A DNA stretch of 11,764 nucleotides from an uncultured Streptococcus sp. (GCA_905373305.1 CAJPSM010000035.1:1-11764), one strand, 5' to 3'; shown: positions 1 to 7,058, numbered from the stretch's first letter. Notes: generated by a model from the sequence alone, not told the origin. Numbers and translations: made by a program.

Positions 1-2798
1 ATGTGACTTCACACGGTGATCATTTCCATTATTACAATGGTAAAGTTCCTTTTGATGCGATTTTCAGTGAAGAACTGTTGATGAAAGATGCCAATTATCA
101 ACTCAAAGACGCTGATATTGTCAATGAAATCAAAGGTGGCTACATTATCAAGGTGGATGGTAAGTATTATGTTTACCTTAAGGATGCGGCACATGCTGAT
201 AACGTTCGTACGAAGGACGAAATTGAACGCCAAAAACAAGGTCATACACACGATGCACCAACTTCTAACAGTGCAGTGACACTTGCACGATCACAAGGAC
301 GCTATATTACCGATGATGGCTACATCTTTAATCCATCTGATATTATAGAGGATACTGGTGATGCTTATATCGTTCCTCATGGTGGACATTACCACTACAT
401 TCCAAAGAGTTCCTTGTCTGCTAGCGAATTGGCAGCTGCTCAAGCCTATCTTTCTGGAACTAGAAAACAACCGAGTGTGACTGACTATCGTCCAAGCCAA
501 AATGGAACCAGTCAAATCACTAATCCTGGTCAACAAACTGAAACACCTAGGAATCCAAAAGAGAGTCTTCAGAGTCTATTAGACAAGCTCTATGCTCTTC
601 CAAGTAATCAACGTTATGCAGAATCGGATGGCTTGATTTTTGACCCAGCTAAGATTTCAAGCAGAACACCAAGTGGCGTAGCGATTCCGCATGGTAATCA
701 CTATCATTTCATTCCGTATACAAAGCTTTCTGCCTTGGAAGAAAAGATTGCACGTATGATTCCTCTTGCTAGCGACAGTGGGAAACCAGCACCTTTGGAA
801 AGTCCAAGTAAGCCAGTAGAACATCCTGCTCAGCAAGATCATCATCATGACCAAGACGGTGACCATGGAAGTCAGGGAACCAGGCATAAAGATCATGACC
901 ATCATCATAGTGAAGAACATGATCATGGCTTTGCAGCTGAACGCGTTATCAGTGAGGATGAGCAAGGTTTTGTAGTTTCTCATGGAGATCACGCTCATTA
1001 TTTCTTTAAGAAGGATTTGACTGAAGCTCAAATCAAAGCTGCCCAAAACCACTTGAAAGAAAATCATCAGTCTGAGCCTGTTCAACCACTTGCCAAGACT
1101 GTGGGAAGTTTCTCAAGAGATGCGAGCGATGAAGAAAAAATCAAGTATATCTCACAGACCTACGGAGTACCGCTAGAAGCGATTCGTATTTCAAATGGAT
1201 TCTTTGTCTTTGGAAATCCAGATCAAGCCTATGATCCAACTCATATCCATCCCTATGCAGTACGAAAAGAACATGTTCGTATACCGCTGCAGACAGGTGA
1301 TCCTGAACTTGATTTCTTAAATGAACTTTATACTACTGCCCTACGCGACAATGTGTCTCCTTATAGTTTGCAGGTTGAAAATGGTAGTTTTGTCATTCCA
1401 CATGGTGATCACAATCACTACATTAAGGTTCAGACCAAGGGCTATGAGGTTGCTTTAAAGAACAAGATTCCCACCTTACAATCAAGCTATCAGCCTGGAG
1501 CTTTTGACGAGCAAACTGTTCTTTCTAAAGTTGGTCAACTGTTAGCAGATAGCAGAAGTCTCTACAAAGACCAACCTATCATGCAGAGACGGGTTGAACT
1601 TGCTTTGGGGCAATTTACCGAGAACATGAAAAAACTGGCGACCAACTCAACTGCTGGTTACCTAGCAGCCTTGGATCTCTTTGATAAGCAATATATCCAT
1701 GTGGATCAAAGTGTGTCTCCAGTTGAAACATCACCTTTGGACAAGAAATATCAAGCCCTAGTAGACAAGATCAATACACTGGATACGGACGCTTATGGTT
1801 TATCTAAGAAGGATCTTTTGCTATATTTGCAGGATGCGAAGTTAGCACAAGATGAGACAGAGTTGGCCGCGATTGAAGCGAAACTGCAGGCCTTGCAAGA
1901 TTTCCGAGATCGAACAGGGGTTACAACAGTAGAGTACATCAAGTATTTCTATGAACATGTATCTGATGGTCGTTTGAGAGAAGAACTTCGGAACCGTGTT
2001 GCCAAGTTGACATGGGAACTTTACCAGTCACAATCTTTCCTCAAAGCAACCGACTTGAACAAGCTATTCCCAACTATTTACCAAACTAAGCTAGAAGTAG
2101 AAGAAGCTCTCAAAGAAGAACCCGTTTCTACAAAAGCTGGTAAGACTATTCTAGATACGGAAAAAGTAGATAGTCAAACTGCTAAGACTGCCATCTATGA
2201 ATTCTTAAAAGAACTCTACGGTGATTTTATGCCAGAAGAGCGGGTTAGCCATGTTAAGAAGGAAGAAGTGGATGCTCTTTTAACAAAAGCTGCTCAACTC
2301 CTAGCGCGTGTCAAAGAAGACGGGGTCAAACAATCCCTAGCTGAAGAAGCAGCTAATATCAAAGCGGCTACTGAAAAGGAAAATGCAGACCTTGACGAAG
2401 CTAAAACACAACTTGAGGATCTTTTAAATCGTATTGCAGCGACTATCCAACGAGAGAAAAAAGAAGCGGAACAAGATCCACAAACGGTGATCATCTACCA
2501 AAAACTCTATAATGTCTTGCTCTCTCTTCACAAGTACTTAGAGGATAACAAAGGAACCGATGCAGACTTTGAACGTGTTGATGCCCTATTTGATCAACTT
2601 GCAGCCAAAAGTAGTGATAAAGAAGGTCTCCTTGCTCTAGATAAAGAGATTATTAGCTTGAATCAAGAACTTCGTTCAAAATCAAGTGAAACTGCTAGTA
2701 AATCTAAGTCTGAGAAAGGCAGTGAAACAGTTGCTTCTCAAGCAAGCGAAAATCAAGAGAAAAGTGAGTCTGATCCAAGTACTCAACCAAACGACTAA
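1..2798 (+). CDS. phtE: Pneumococcal histidine triad protein PhtE, 5'-truncated by window edge
   Basis: Surface-exposed polyhistidine triad protein, a family that binds zinc and helps zinc acquisition and complement evasion in pneumococci. The frame is open from base 1, so the start, signal peptide and expected lipobox lie upstream; about 931 codons are visible. Counting from the GTG at base 3, five HxxHxH triads (form HGDHxH or similar) lie at residues 4-9, 126-131, 230-235, 327-332 and 467-472, each followed by aromatic residues. A very His/Asp-rich stretch spans 274-308. Residues from about 370 onward match my memory of the PhtE-specific C-terminal half (for example VPLEAIRISNGFFVF and FTENMKKLATNSTAGYLA), which separates it from PhtA, B and D. 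The last 300 residues are Lys/Glu-rich and probably helical, ending in a Ser/Glu-rich tail with no LPXTG anchor. PhtE is usually about 1,040 residues, so roughly 110 are missing. Gene complete at the 3' end. Confidence 0.93.
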   Translation, partial: VTSHGDHFHYYNGKVPFDAIFSEELLMKDANYQLKDADIVNEIKGGYIIKVDGKYYVYLKDAAHADNVRTKDEIERQKQGHTHDAPTSNSAVTLARSQGRYITDDGYIFNPSDIIEDTGDAYIVPHGGHYHYIPKSSLSASELAAAQAYLSGTRKQPSVTDYRPSQNGTSQITNPGQQTETPRNPKESLQSLLDKLYALPSNQRYAESDGLIFDPAKISSRTPSGVAIPHGNHYHFIPYTKLSALEEKIARMIPLASDSGKPAPLESPSKPVEHPAQQDHHHDQDGDHGSQGTRHKDHDHHHSEEHDHGFAAERVISEDEQGFVVSHGDHAHYFFKKDLTEAQIKAAQNHLKENHQSEPVQPLAKTVGSFSRDASDEEKIKYISQTYGVPLEAIRISNGFFVFGNPDQAYDPTHIHPYAVRKEHVRIPLQTGDPELDFLNELYTTALRDNVSPYSLQVENGSFVIPHGDHNHYIKVQTKGYEVALKNKIPTLQSSYQPGAFDEQTVLSKVGQLLADSRSLYKDQPIMQRRVELALGQFTENMKKLATNSTAGYLAALDLFDKQYIHVDQSVSPVETSPLDKKYQALVDKINTLDTDAYGLSKKDLLLYLQDAKLAQDETELAAIEAKLQALQDFRDRTGVTTVEYIKYFYEHVSDGRLREELRNRVAKLTWELYQSQSFLKATDLNKLFPTIYQTKLEVEEALKEEPVSTKAGKTILDTEKVDSQTAKTAIYEFLKELYGDFMPEERVSHVKKEEVDALLTKAAQLLARVKEDGVKQSLAEEAANIKAATEKENADLDEAKTQLEDLLNRIAATIQREKKEAEQDPQTVIIYQKLYNVLLSLHKYLEDNKGTDADFERVDALFDQLAAKSSDKEGLLALDKEIISLNQELRSKSSETASKSKSEKGSETVASQASENQEKSESDPSTQPND

Positions 2799-2802
2799 AA
2801 AG

Positions 2803-2836
2803 AAAGGCGAAGTAGCTGAGCTACCTCGTCTTTTTT
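2803..2836. terminator. Bidirectional terminator between phtE and pepT
   Basis: Stem AAAGGCGA-a-GTAGC, loop TGA, GCTAC-c-TCGTCTTT with one A/C mismatch and G-U pairs, followed by six T on the plus strand. On the minus strand the arm ends in a TTTCTTTTT tail, so it can also stop pepT transcription. The pepT stop codon (2835-2837) sits inside the plus-strand T-run, so the two convergent genes share one hairpin. Confidence 0.85.
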
Positions 2837-4058
2837 AGTCTTTATAAGATACAATGCCAATGATGGTATCCACTGCACGCTCCATAGTCTGAAGGCTGAC
2901 GTATTCAAAACGTCCATGCATGTTTTCACCACCAGCAAAGATATTCGGAGTTGGGATACCCATAAAGGAAATCTTAGACCCATCTGTTCCACCACGGATT
3001 GGTTCGATAATTGGCGTGATACCTAAATCTTCCATAACAGCCTTAGCAATGGTAACAGGCGTCATGTCTTTTTCAATGATTTCCTTCATATTGTAGTACT
3101 GGTCTGTCAGAGTCAAGCTAACGCGATCATTCCCAAGCTCTTGATTCATCTTATCAGCAATAGACTGCATAGCTGCTTTACGAGCTTCAAAGGAATCCTT
3201 TTCAAAGTCACGAATGATGTAGCTTGCACGCGCCTCCTCAACGCTACCTGACACATCCATAAGATGATAGAAACCTTGATAACCGTCTGTCAATTCAGGT
3301 CGGTCATTCTCTGGAAGTTGATTATGAAAATCAATCGCTAGCTGAAGGGCATTGACCATCTGACCTTTAGCAGTACCAGGATGAACATTGCGCCCTTGGA
3401 AATGGAGTTCAGCAGCTGCTGCTGAGAAAGTCTCGTACTGAAGTTCTCCTAGCGGACCACCATCAACAGTATAAGCAAAGTCCACATCAAAATCAGCTGC
3501 GTCAAATTTATTGGCACCGACACCGATTTCTTCATCTGGTCCAAAACCAACACGAATTTCACAATGCTTGATTTCAGGATGAGCAGTCAAGTATTCGATA
3601 GCGGTCATAATCTCAGCAATACCTGATTTGTCATCAGCGCCCAGCAAGGTCGTGCCATCTGTTGTGATAAGCGTTTGACCTAGATATTTTTCAAGACTCT
3701 TGAAGTCAGCAGGATCTAGTTTAAAACCAGAAGTACCTAAGTCGATGACTCCACCATCATAGTTTTCGATAACTTGCGGATTCACTCCATCTGCATTAAA
3801 ATCAGCAGTATCCATGTGAGATATAAAGCCAATCTTACGGGTCAAACTTGGATCATTGGCAGGCAGTGTTCCGATAGCAAAACCATTTGGTAAGTAGTAG
3901 ACGTTTTGTAGACCAACACGTTTCATTTCAGGAATAAGAACGTTGGTCGCAAAATCTACCTGACTTTGCGTACTTGGAGTAGTAGTAGAGTGTTCATCAG
4001 AGCGCGTGTTGACCTTAACGTAGGTTAAGAAACGGTCCAAGAGATTTGGATAAGTCAT
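2835..4058 (-). CDS. pepT: Peptidase T (tripeptide aminopeptidase)
   Basis: Cytosolic dizinc M20B aminopeptidase that removes the N-terminal residue of tripeptides, feeding amino acids from imported peptides. I chose the ATG at 4058 (MTYPNLLDRF, 407 aa, the usual family length): it has a strong AAAAGGAG Shine-Dalgarno 5 bases upstream. The longer frame to 4115 would start inside the promoter region. Metal-site motifs are intact: HMDTAD (His81, Asp83), LGADDKSG (bridging Asp142), GPDEEIG (catalytic Glu176 and metal Glu177), YTVDGG (Asp199), and ENMHGRFE (His381). His226 in NVHPGTAKG and the IRGGTDGSK segment (354-362) are typical substrate-binding and dimer-lid elements. It is transcribed alone, divergent from hemH, with its own promoter. 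Identification by motifs is firm; nothing unusual seen. Confidence 0.97.
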   Translation of the reverse strand: MTYPNLLDRFLTYVKVNTRSDEHSTTTPSTQSQVDFATNVLIPEMKRVGLQNVYYLPNGFAIGTLPANDPSLTRKIGFISHMDTADFNADGVNPQVIENYDGGVIDLGTSGFKLDPADFKSLEKYLGQTLITTDGTTLLGADDKSGIAEIMTAIEYLTAHPEIKHCEIRVGFGPDEEIGVGANKFDAADFDVDFAYTVDGGPLGELQYETFSAAAAELHFQGRNVHPGTAKGQMVNALQLAIDFHNQLPENDRPELTDGYQGFYHLMDVSGSVEEARASYIIRDFEKDSFEARKAAMQSIADKMNQELGNDRVSLTLTDQYYNMKEIIEKDMTPVTIAKAVMEDLGITPIIEPIRGGTDGSKISFMGIPTPNIFAGGENMHGRFEYVSLQTMERAVDTIIGIVSYKD

Positions 4059-4086
4059 AAAAACTCCTTTTGAATTTATTTTTTCC

Positions 4087-4115
4087 ATTGTATCATAGAA
4101 AGAAGAGAAAAACAA
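4087..4115 (-). promoter_or_regulatory. pepT promoter
   Basis: On the minus strand: -35 TTGTTT (4110-4115), 17-base spacer, -10 TACAAT (4087-4092) preceded by TGA, an extended -10. Predicted start near 4080 gives a leader of about 22 bases containing the AAAAGGAG site. Confidence 0.75.
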
Positions 4116-4142
4116 AAGATTGTGAATGTCGCTATGTTAGCG

Positions 4143-4171
4143 TTTACTTATTAGTGAATTCATGATAAAAT
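4143..4171 (+). promoter_or_regulatory. hemH promoter
   Basis: -35 TTTACT (4143-4148), 17-base spacer, -10 TAAAAT (4166-4171) preceded by TGA (extended -10). A Shine-Dalgarno AAGGA lies at 4192-4196, 7 bases before the hemH ATG. The pepT and hemH promoters diverge within about 30 bases of each other. Confidence 0.7.
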
Positions 4172-4203
4172 AAACTTGATAAAAATATCACAAGGAAGCA
4201 GTT

Positions 4204-5298
4204 ATGAAAAAAGCAATTTTAATGATGACTTTTGGTTCGCCAGAAGAGATTACCTTTGAAGGTGTGGCTGATTTTTTCACAAATATTCGTCGTGGAGTGA
4301 GACCTCAAGACCACGAGATTCAAACTCTCTATGATAATTATATACGAATTGGTGGCACTCCTCTGCAAAAAATTACCCGTGAAGAGGTTGCCTTGGTAGA
4401 AGCTAGGCTGGGGAATGAGTATAGTGTTTATTTTGCTAATAAGTTTTCTAGACCCTTTATCCCAGATGTGATTGGTCAGATGGAAGCAGACGGAATTGAG
4501 CAGTGTATTTGTTTGATTTTGGAGCCCCATTATTCTTTTTACTCTGTTATGGGCTATGAGAAATTTTTAGAAAGCAAGCAAATTCAATTTTTAGTTATTA
4601 AGGACTGGTATCAAGAAGAAGCGCTCTTAAACTATTGGGCAGATGAAATTGCTAAGATTTTAAAAGAAGAAGTGAAGCAAGATAGCTTTAAAGTCATCTT
4701 TTCAGCCCATAGTGTTCCAATTTTTGCTTTGGATTTTGGTGACCCATATATCGACCAAATTTTTGAAAATAGCAAGTTAGTTGCTGCAAAACTGAGTTTG
4801 AGTTCCGAGCAATATACCAACACTTGGCAGAGTGAGAGTGATATCGGGATTCCATGGATTAAGCCAGATGTATTAGAATATCTCAGAGAACAGTCAGAAC
4901 ATCCAGATCATTATATTTTTGTACCTATTAGTTTTATCAGTGAGCACATTGAAGTCTTGTTTGATAATGATGTGGAATGTTATGAGTTATGTCAGGAATT
5001 GGGGGTGCATTACCATCGTTCACCAATGCCAAATACGGATTCTCGTTTGATTGATGCCTTGGTTAATACAGTTAGAGCTAATGAACATCAAGAATTTAAG
5101 GAATTTCTCCCAGAAGAAGAAACTTTTGATGAGTTAACGCCTTCAGTAACTACCAAGGACATCATGAAAGAGACAGACGACCTTCAGATGCCTGAATTTG
5201 TGAAAAAATTGATTGAGAAAAAAGGTCGGGAGAATGTCAAGATGCCATATCTTATCAAAAAAATGCTTGAGAAAGCAGGCAAGTTACCAAAAGAGTAA
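4204..5298 (+). CDS. hemH: Ferrochelatase with C-terminal repeat extension
   Basis: Ferrochelatase family protein that would insert Fe2+ into a porphyrin (coproporphyrin III in most Gram-positives). Start MKKAILMMTFGSPEE has an AAGGA site at good spacing. Family landmarks: substrate-loop YDNYIRIGGTPLQKIT (43-58), metal ligand His169 in FSAHSVP, WQSESDIGIPWIKP (208-221), and Glu250 in SEHIEVLFDND. The His169-Glu250 spacing of 81 equals the His183-Glu264 spacing I recall for the Bacillus subtilis enzyme. At 364 aa it is about 55 longer than the B. subtilis enzyme (about 310); the extra is C-terminal (about 305-364), acidic then Lys-rich, with two related copies of an MPxxxKKxxEKxG motif at 329-341 and 347-359. 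No other heme-pathway gene is in the window, and streptococci of this group are not known to make protoporphyrin, so the physiological substrate is uncertain. Transcribed alone. Confidence 0.92.
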   Translation: MKKAILMMTFGSPEEITFEGVADFFTNIRRGVRPQDHEIQTLYDNYIRIGGTPLQKITREEVALVEARLGNEYSVYFANKFSRPFIPDVIGQMEADGIEQCICLILEPHYSFYSVMGYEKFLESKQIQFLVIKDWYQEEALLNYWADEIAKILKEEVKQDSFKVIFSAHSVPIFALDFGDPYIDQIFENSKLVAAKLSLSSEQYTNTWQSESDIGIPWIKPDVLEYLREQSEHPDHYIFVPISFISEHIEVLFDNDVECYELCQELGVHYHRSPMPNTDSRLIDALVNTVRANEHQEFKEFLPEEETFDELTPSVTTKDIMKETDDLQMPEFVKKLIEKKGRENVKMPYLIKKMLEKAGKLPKE

Positions 5299-5302
5299 AG
5301 AA

Positions 5303-5333
5303 AAAAGGATTTAGCTTTGTGCTAGATCCTTTT
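5303..5333. terminator. Bidirectional terminator between hemH and mscL
   Basis: Perfect stem AAAAGGAT-t-TAGC, loop TTTGT, GCTA-g-ATCCTTTT. On the minus strand it is followed by a T6 run, so it is strongest for mscL, whose stop codon is 7 bases away; on the plus strand TTTTAAT serves hemH. Confidence 0.85.
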
Positions 5334-5339
5334 AATCGA

Positions 5340-5723
5340 TTATTTTTTCTCAAGAAGAGCTTTGATTTCTTGAAGGACTTCAAGTTCAGTTGGTTTTTTC
5401 TCTTCTTCTTTTTCCTCTTCTTTCTTAGTAAGACTTTGAGCTTTTTCCATACCTTTAATAACGAAGAAAAGAACAGTACCAACTACAAGGAAGTTGATAA
5501 CAGCACTCAAGAAGTTACCGTACGCAACACCATTCCATGAAAGTTCAGCAATACGTTCGATTTTTGCTGCTTTCAAAGCAGGATTCAATAGAAGTGGAGT
5601 GATGATATCGTTAACGAATGAAGTAACGATAGCACCAAAAGCAGAGGCAATGATCACACCGACAGCGAGGTCAACAACATTACCACGAAGCAAAAATGCT
5701 TTAAGATCCTTTAACATTTTCAT
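5340..5723 (-). CDS. mscL: Large-conductance mechanosensitive channel MscL
   Basis: Homopentameric membrane channel that opens under membrane tension to release solutes during hypo-osmotic shock. The 127-aa protein has the family order: N-terminal amphipathic S1 helix (MLKDLKAFLLRGN), pore-lining TM1 (about 17-45, with VDLAVGVIIASAFGAIVTS and the conserved NDIITPLL), a short periplasmic-type loop (46-68), TM2 (about 70-90, NFLSAVINFLVVGTVLFFVIK), and a cytoplasmic helix. The linker before that helix is a strongly charged KKEEEKEEEKK run (100-110). Start: the ATG at 5723 has AAAGGA only 4 bases away, while the Met two codons later would have 10, so either may be used. It has its own strong promoter and lies 75 bases downstream of the gtrA-like gene, with no clear terminator between, so some co-transcription is possible. 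Confidence 0.96.
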   Translation of the reverse strand: MKMLKDLKAFLLRGNVVDLAVGVIIASAFGAIVTSFVNDIITPLLLNPALKAAKIERIAELSWNGVAYGNFLSAVINFLVVGTVLFFVIKGMEKAQSLTKKEEEKEEEKKPTELEVLQEIKALLEKK

Positions 5724-5748
5724 AAATTCCTTTCAAAAATTCTTATTG

Positions 5749-5777
5749 ATTATATCCCAAATAGTGAAATAATGCAA
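5749..5777 (-). promoter_or_regulatory. mscL promoter
   Basis: On the minus strand: -35 TTGCAT (5772-5777), exactly 17-base spacer, consensus -10 TATAAT (5749-5754). The leader of about 20 bases holds the AAAGGA site. Confidence 0.85.
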
Positions 5778-5798
5778 CTCTGATGCTCTACTAACCCA

Positions 5799-6233
5799 TT
5801 ATTTTGTTTTAAAAATATAGACTTTACTAAAAATATAGTTAAGAATGATAATCAAAACCTGCGCAATTATCGTTTCGATGGCATTAACCTGATCTAGTTG
5901 ATCGTTGACAAATTGCCCGATAATATCAGGATAAGATGTAACGAAGATATAAGTTAAAAGAACGTCAAGACCAAGTGTAGACAGACGTGCTAAGAAAAAT
6001 TTAGCCAGACGGATTGCCCAATTCTTTCTCTCTTGTTTAAAAACGATGGTATCATTTGTAACAAAAGCAAAGAGGATACCGATAATATTTGCCAGTGCAG
6101 TTGCTAGGATTTCCTGATGACTGATATGGTAGATAGCTAAACGTGATAGGATAGACACTAAAGTAGTAGCACCACCGAAAAATAAGTAGGAGAGAATCTC
6201 GTTATCAAAGAAAGCTTTTATTTGATTTTTCAT
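5799..6233 (-). CDS. GtrA-family small membrane protein
   Basis: Probable GtrA/DPMS family protein of 144 aa; members are thought to help move lipid-linked sugars across the membrane for decoration of cell-surface polymers. Four hydrophobic segments are seen at about 13-36, 42-66, 78-100 and 119-141, matching the four-TM family. The conserved first-helix FGGATTLV, the TNDTIVFK loop (basic, cytoplasmic-type) after TM2, and the final NYIFSKVYIFK are characteristic. I chose the ATG at 6233 (MKNQIKAFF). The longer frame to 6257 (MTLCYTKI) begins upstream of the only good -10 and has no Shine-Dalgarno. The 6233 start also lacks one: the -10 ends just 6 bases before it, suggesting a leaderless mRNA. 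No glycosyltransferase gene is adjacent, so its substrate cannot be inferred. Family call good, function weak. Confidence 0.85.
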   Translation of the reverse strand: MKNQIKAFFDNEILSYLFFGGATTLVSILSRLAIYHISHQEILATALANIIGILFAFVTNDTIVFKQERKNWAIRLAKFFLARLSTLGLDVLLTYIFVTSYPDIIGQFVNDQLDQVNAIETIIAQVLIIILNYIFSKVYIFKTK

Positions 6234-6239
6234 AATTTT

Positions 6240-6248
6240 AGTATAGCA
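6240..6248 (-). promoter_or_regulatory. Extended -10 promoter of the gtrA-like gene
   Basis: Minus-strand TGCTATACT is a full extended -10 (TGn plus TATACT) with no recognisable -35. The predicted transcription start falls at about 6233, on or next to the A of the ATG. It is one arm of a perfect 9-bp inverted repeat shared with the queT promoter. Confidence 0.65.
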
Positions 6249-6263
6249 TAAAGTCATATATTG

Positions 6264-6272
6264 TGCTATACT
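6264..6272 (+). promoter_or_regulatory. Extended -10 promoter of queT riboswitch transcript
   Basis: TGC-TATACT is an extended -10; the hexamer 17 bases upstream (TAGCAT) is a poor -35. Predicted transcription start is near 6279, exactly at the first hairpin of the preQ1-II leader. Confidence 0.7.
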
Positions 6273-6277
6273 AGTAA

Positions 6278-6352
6278 GGTTGATTCAATCAACCCTTGGT
6301 GCTTAGCTTCTTTCACCAAGCATATTTCACGCGGGAAACCGCCAAAGGAGAA
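6278..6352 (+). promoter_or_regulatory. preQ1-II riboswitch (COG4708 motif) controlling queT
   Basis: Translational riboswitch that binds the queuosine precursor preQ1. It begins with an 8-bp hairpin GGTTGATT/AATCAACC (6278-6294, optional P1). The core follows: CTTGGTG (6295-6301) pairs perfectly with CACCAAG (6314-6320). CTTCTTT (6307-6313) in the loop can pair with AAAGGAG (6344-6350), the queT Shine-Dalgarno, forming the pseudoknot. The embedded hairpin GCGG-GAAA-CCGC lies at 6331-6342. The core matches, with a few changes, the S. pneumoniae preQ1-II sequence I remember. Ligand binding is expected to hide the ribosome site and lower queT translation when preQ1 is plentiful. Confidence 0.95.
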
Positions 6353-6355
6353 AAC

Positions 6356-6865
6356 ATGAAAAATTTAACTGTTCGTGACATGGCAGATATTGCTATCGTT
6401 GCTGCTATCTATGTGGTTTTGACCATTACCCCACCGCTAAATGCTATTAGCTACGGTGCTTACCAGTTCCGTATCTCTGAGATGATGAATTTTCTAGCCT
6501 TTTACAATCCTAAATATATCATTGGTGTGACGATTGGTTGTATGATTGCTAATTTCTTTAGTTTTGGTGTGATTGATGTCTTTGTTGGAGGGGGATCTAC
6601 CCTAGTCTTTTTAAGTTTAGGTGTCTGGCTCTTTAGTAAGTACAAGAAGGACTTTTTGTTCAATGGTTTGATTCGAAAAGATCATTTCTTCTTTTCAATC
6701 CTATTCTCTATTTCAATGATTACCATTGCAGCAGAACTTCATATCGTTGCTGAAGCTCCATTCTTCTTCACTTGGTTCTCTACAGGAGTTGGAGAGTTTG
6801 CATCACTTATCGTAGGTGCAATCCTAATCGGAAAACTGGGACAGCGAATCGACCTCACAAAATAA
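6356..6865 (+). CDS. queT: Queuosine precursor ECF transporter S component QueT
   Basis: Membrane substrate-binding (S) component of an energy-coupling-factor transporter, predicted to import a queuosine precursor such as preQ1 with the shared EcfA/EcfA'/EcfT module encoded elsewhere. The ATG at 6356 (MKNLTVRDMADIAIV, 169 aa) sits 5 bases after AAAGGAG, the site masked by the riboswitch; the longer frame beginning at 6296 runs through the aptamer and is not used. Hydrophobic segments at about 10-28, 53-69, 71-93, 110-132 and 142-160 fit the compact S-component fold. The ALNAISYG-like loop (here PLNAISYGAYQFRISEMM, 27-44) and the F(V)GGGSTL segment are family-typical. It supplies precursor for queuosine at the wobble base of GUN-anticodon tRNAs. 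Single-gene transcript with its own terminator. The preQ1-II leader makes the assignment strong. Confidence 0.95.
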   Translation: MKNLTVRDMADIAIVAAIYVVLTITPPLNAISYGAYQFRISEMMNFLAFYNPKYIIGVTIGCMIANFFSFGVIDVFVGGGSTLVFLSLGVWLFSKYKKDFLFNGLIRKDHFFFSILFSISMITIAAELHIVAEAPFFFTWFSTGVGEFASLIVGAILIGKLGQRIDLTK

Positions 6866-6874
6866 GAAGTTTAT

Positions 6875-6905
6875 AAGCTAGATTCTTGCCAAATCTAGCT
6901 TTTTT
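6875..6905 (+). terminator. queT terminator
   Basis: Perfect 10-bp stem AAGCTAGATT / AATCTAGCTT with a 7-base loop, followed by six T. Ten bases after the queT stop codon. Confidence 0.92.
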
Positions 6906-6931
6906 CATTCCATAAAATTAAAAGAGAGCGC

Positions 6932-6960
6932 TTGACAAGAACATAGAACTATAGTATACT
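6932..6960 (+). promoter_or_regulatory. tRNA-Thr promoter
   Basis: Consensus -35 TTGACA (6932-6937), 17-base spacer, -10 TATACT (6955-6960); the tRNA begins 10 bases later. Strength fits a stable-RNA promoter. Confidence 0.9.
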
Positions 6961-6970
6961 TTTTAGGTAA

Positions 6971-7043
6971 GCTGATTTAGCTCAGTTGGCAGAGCGCATC
7001 CATGGTAAGGATGAGGTCGCCGGTTCAATCCCGGCAATTAGCA
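6971..7043 (+). tRNA. tRNA-Thr (anticodon GGT)
   Basis: Complete 73-base cloverleaf. Acceptor GCTGATT/AATTAGC with one G-U pair; D arm GCTC/GAGC with AGTTGGCA loop; anticodon stem CATCC/GGATG with loop ATGGTAA, giving anticodon GGU that reads threonine codons ACC and ACU; 5-base variable loop AGGTC; T arm GCCGG/CCGGC with TTCAATC loop; discriminator A. No CCA is encoded. It is a single-tRNA transcript with its own promoter and terminator, lying beside genes for aspartate-family amino-acid synthesis. Confidence 0.97.
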
Positions 7044-7058
7044 TGAATGAAACGAAAT

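Larger units (their letters stand above)
6240..6272. repeat. 9-bp perfect inverted repeat forming divergent promoters
   Basis: AGTATAGCA (6240-6248) and TGCTATACT (6264-6272) are exact reverse complements around a 15-base spacer. Each arm is the extended -10 of the gene on its side, so the -35 zone of each promoter overlaps the other promoter's -10. Confidence 0.9.

Noticed and set aside
657..1085. 142-codon minus-strand frame inside phtE
   Set aside because: Its Met-rich composition is the antisense reading of the His codons (CAT gives ATG) in the His-rich phtE region; no promoter or ribosome site.
2799..2834. Insertion sequence remnant between phtE and pepT
   Set aside because: The gap is only 36 bases and is fully explained by the shared terminator; no transposase fragment or terminal repeat.
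5319..5540. Phe-rich 73-codon plus-strand frame resembling a membrane peptide
   Set aside because: It is the antisense of the Lys/Glu-rich tail of mscL, where AAG and GAA codons read as Phe and Leu on the other strand; its start lies in a terminator.
6296..6355. N-terminal extension of QueT starting at TTG 6296
   Set aside because: These codons are the preQ1-II aptamer itself; the strong ribosome site and family N-terminus place the start at 6356.
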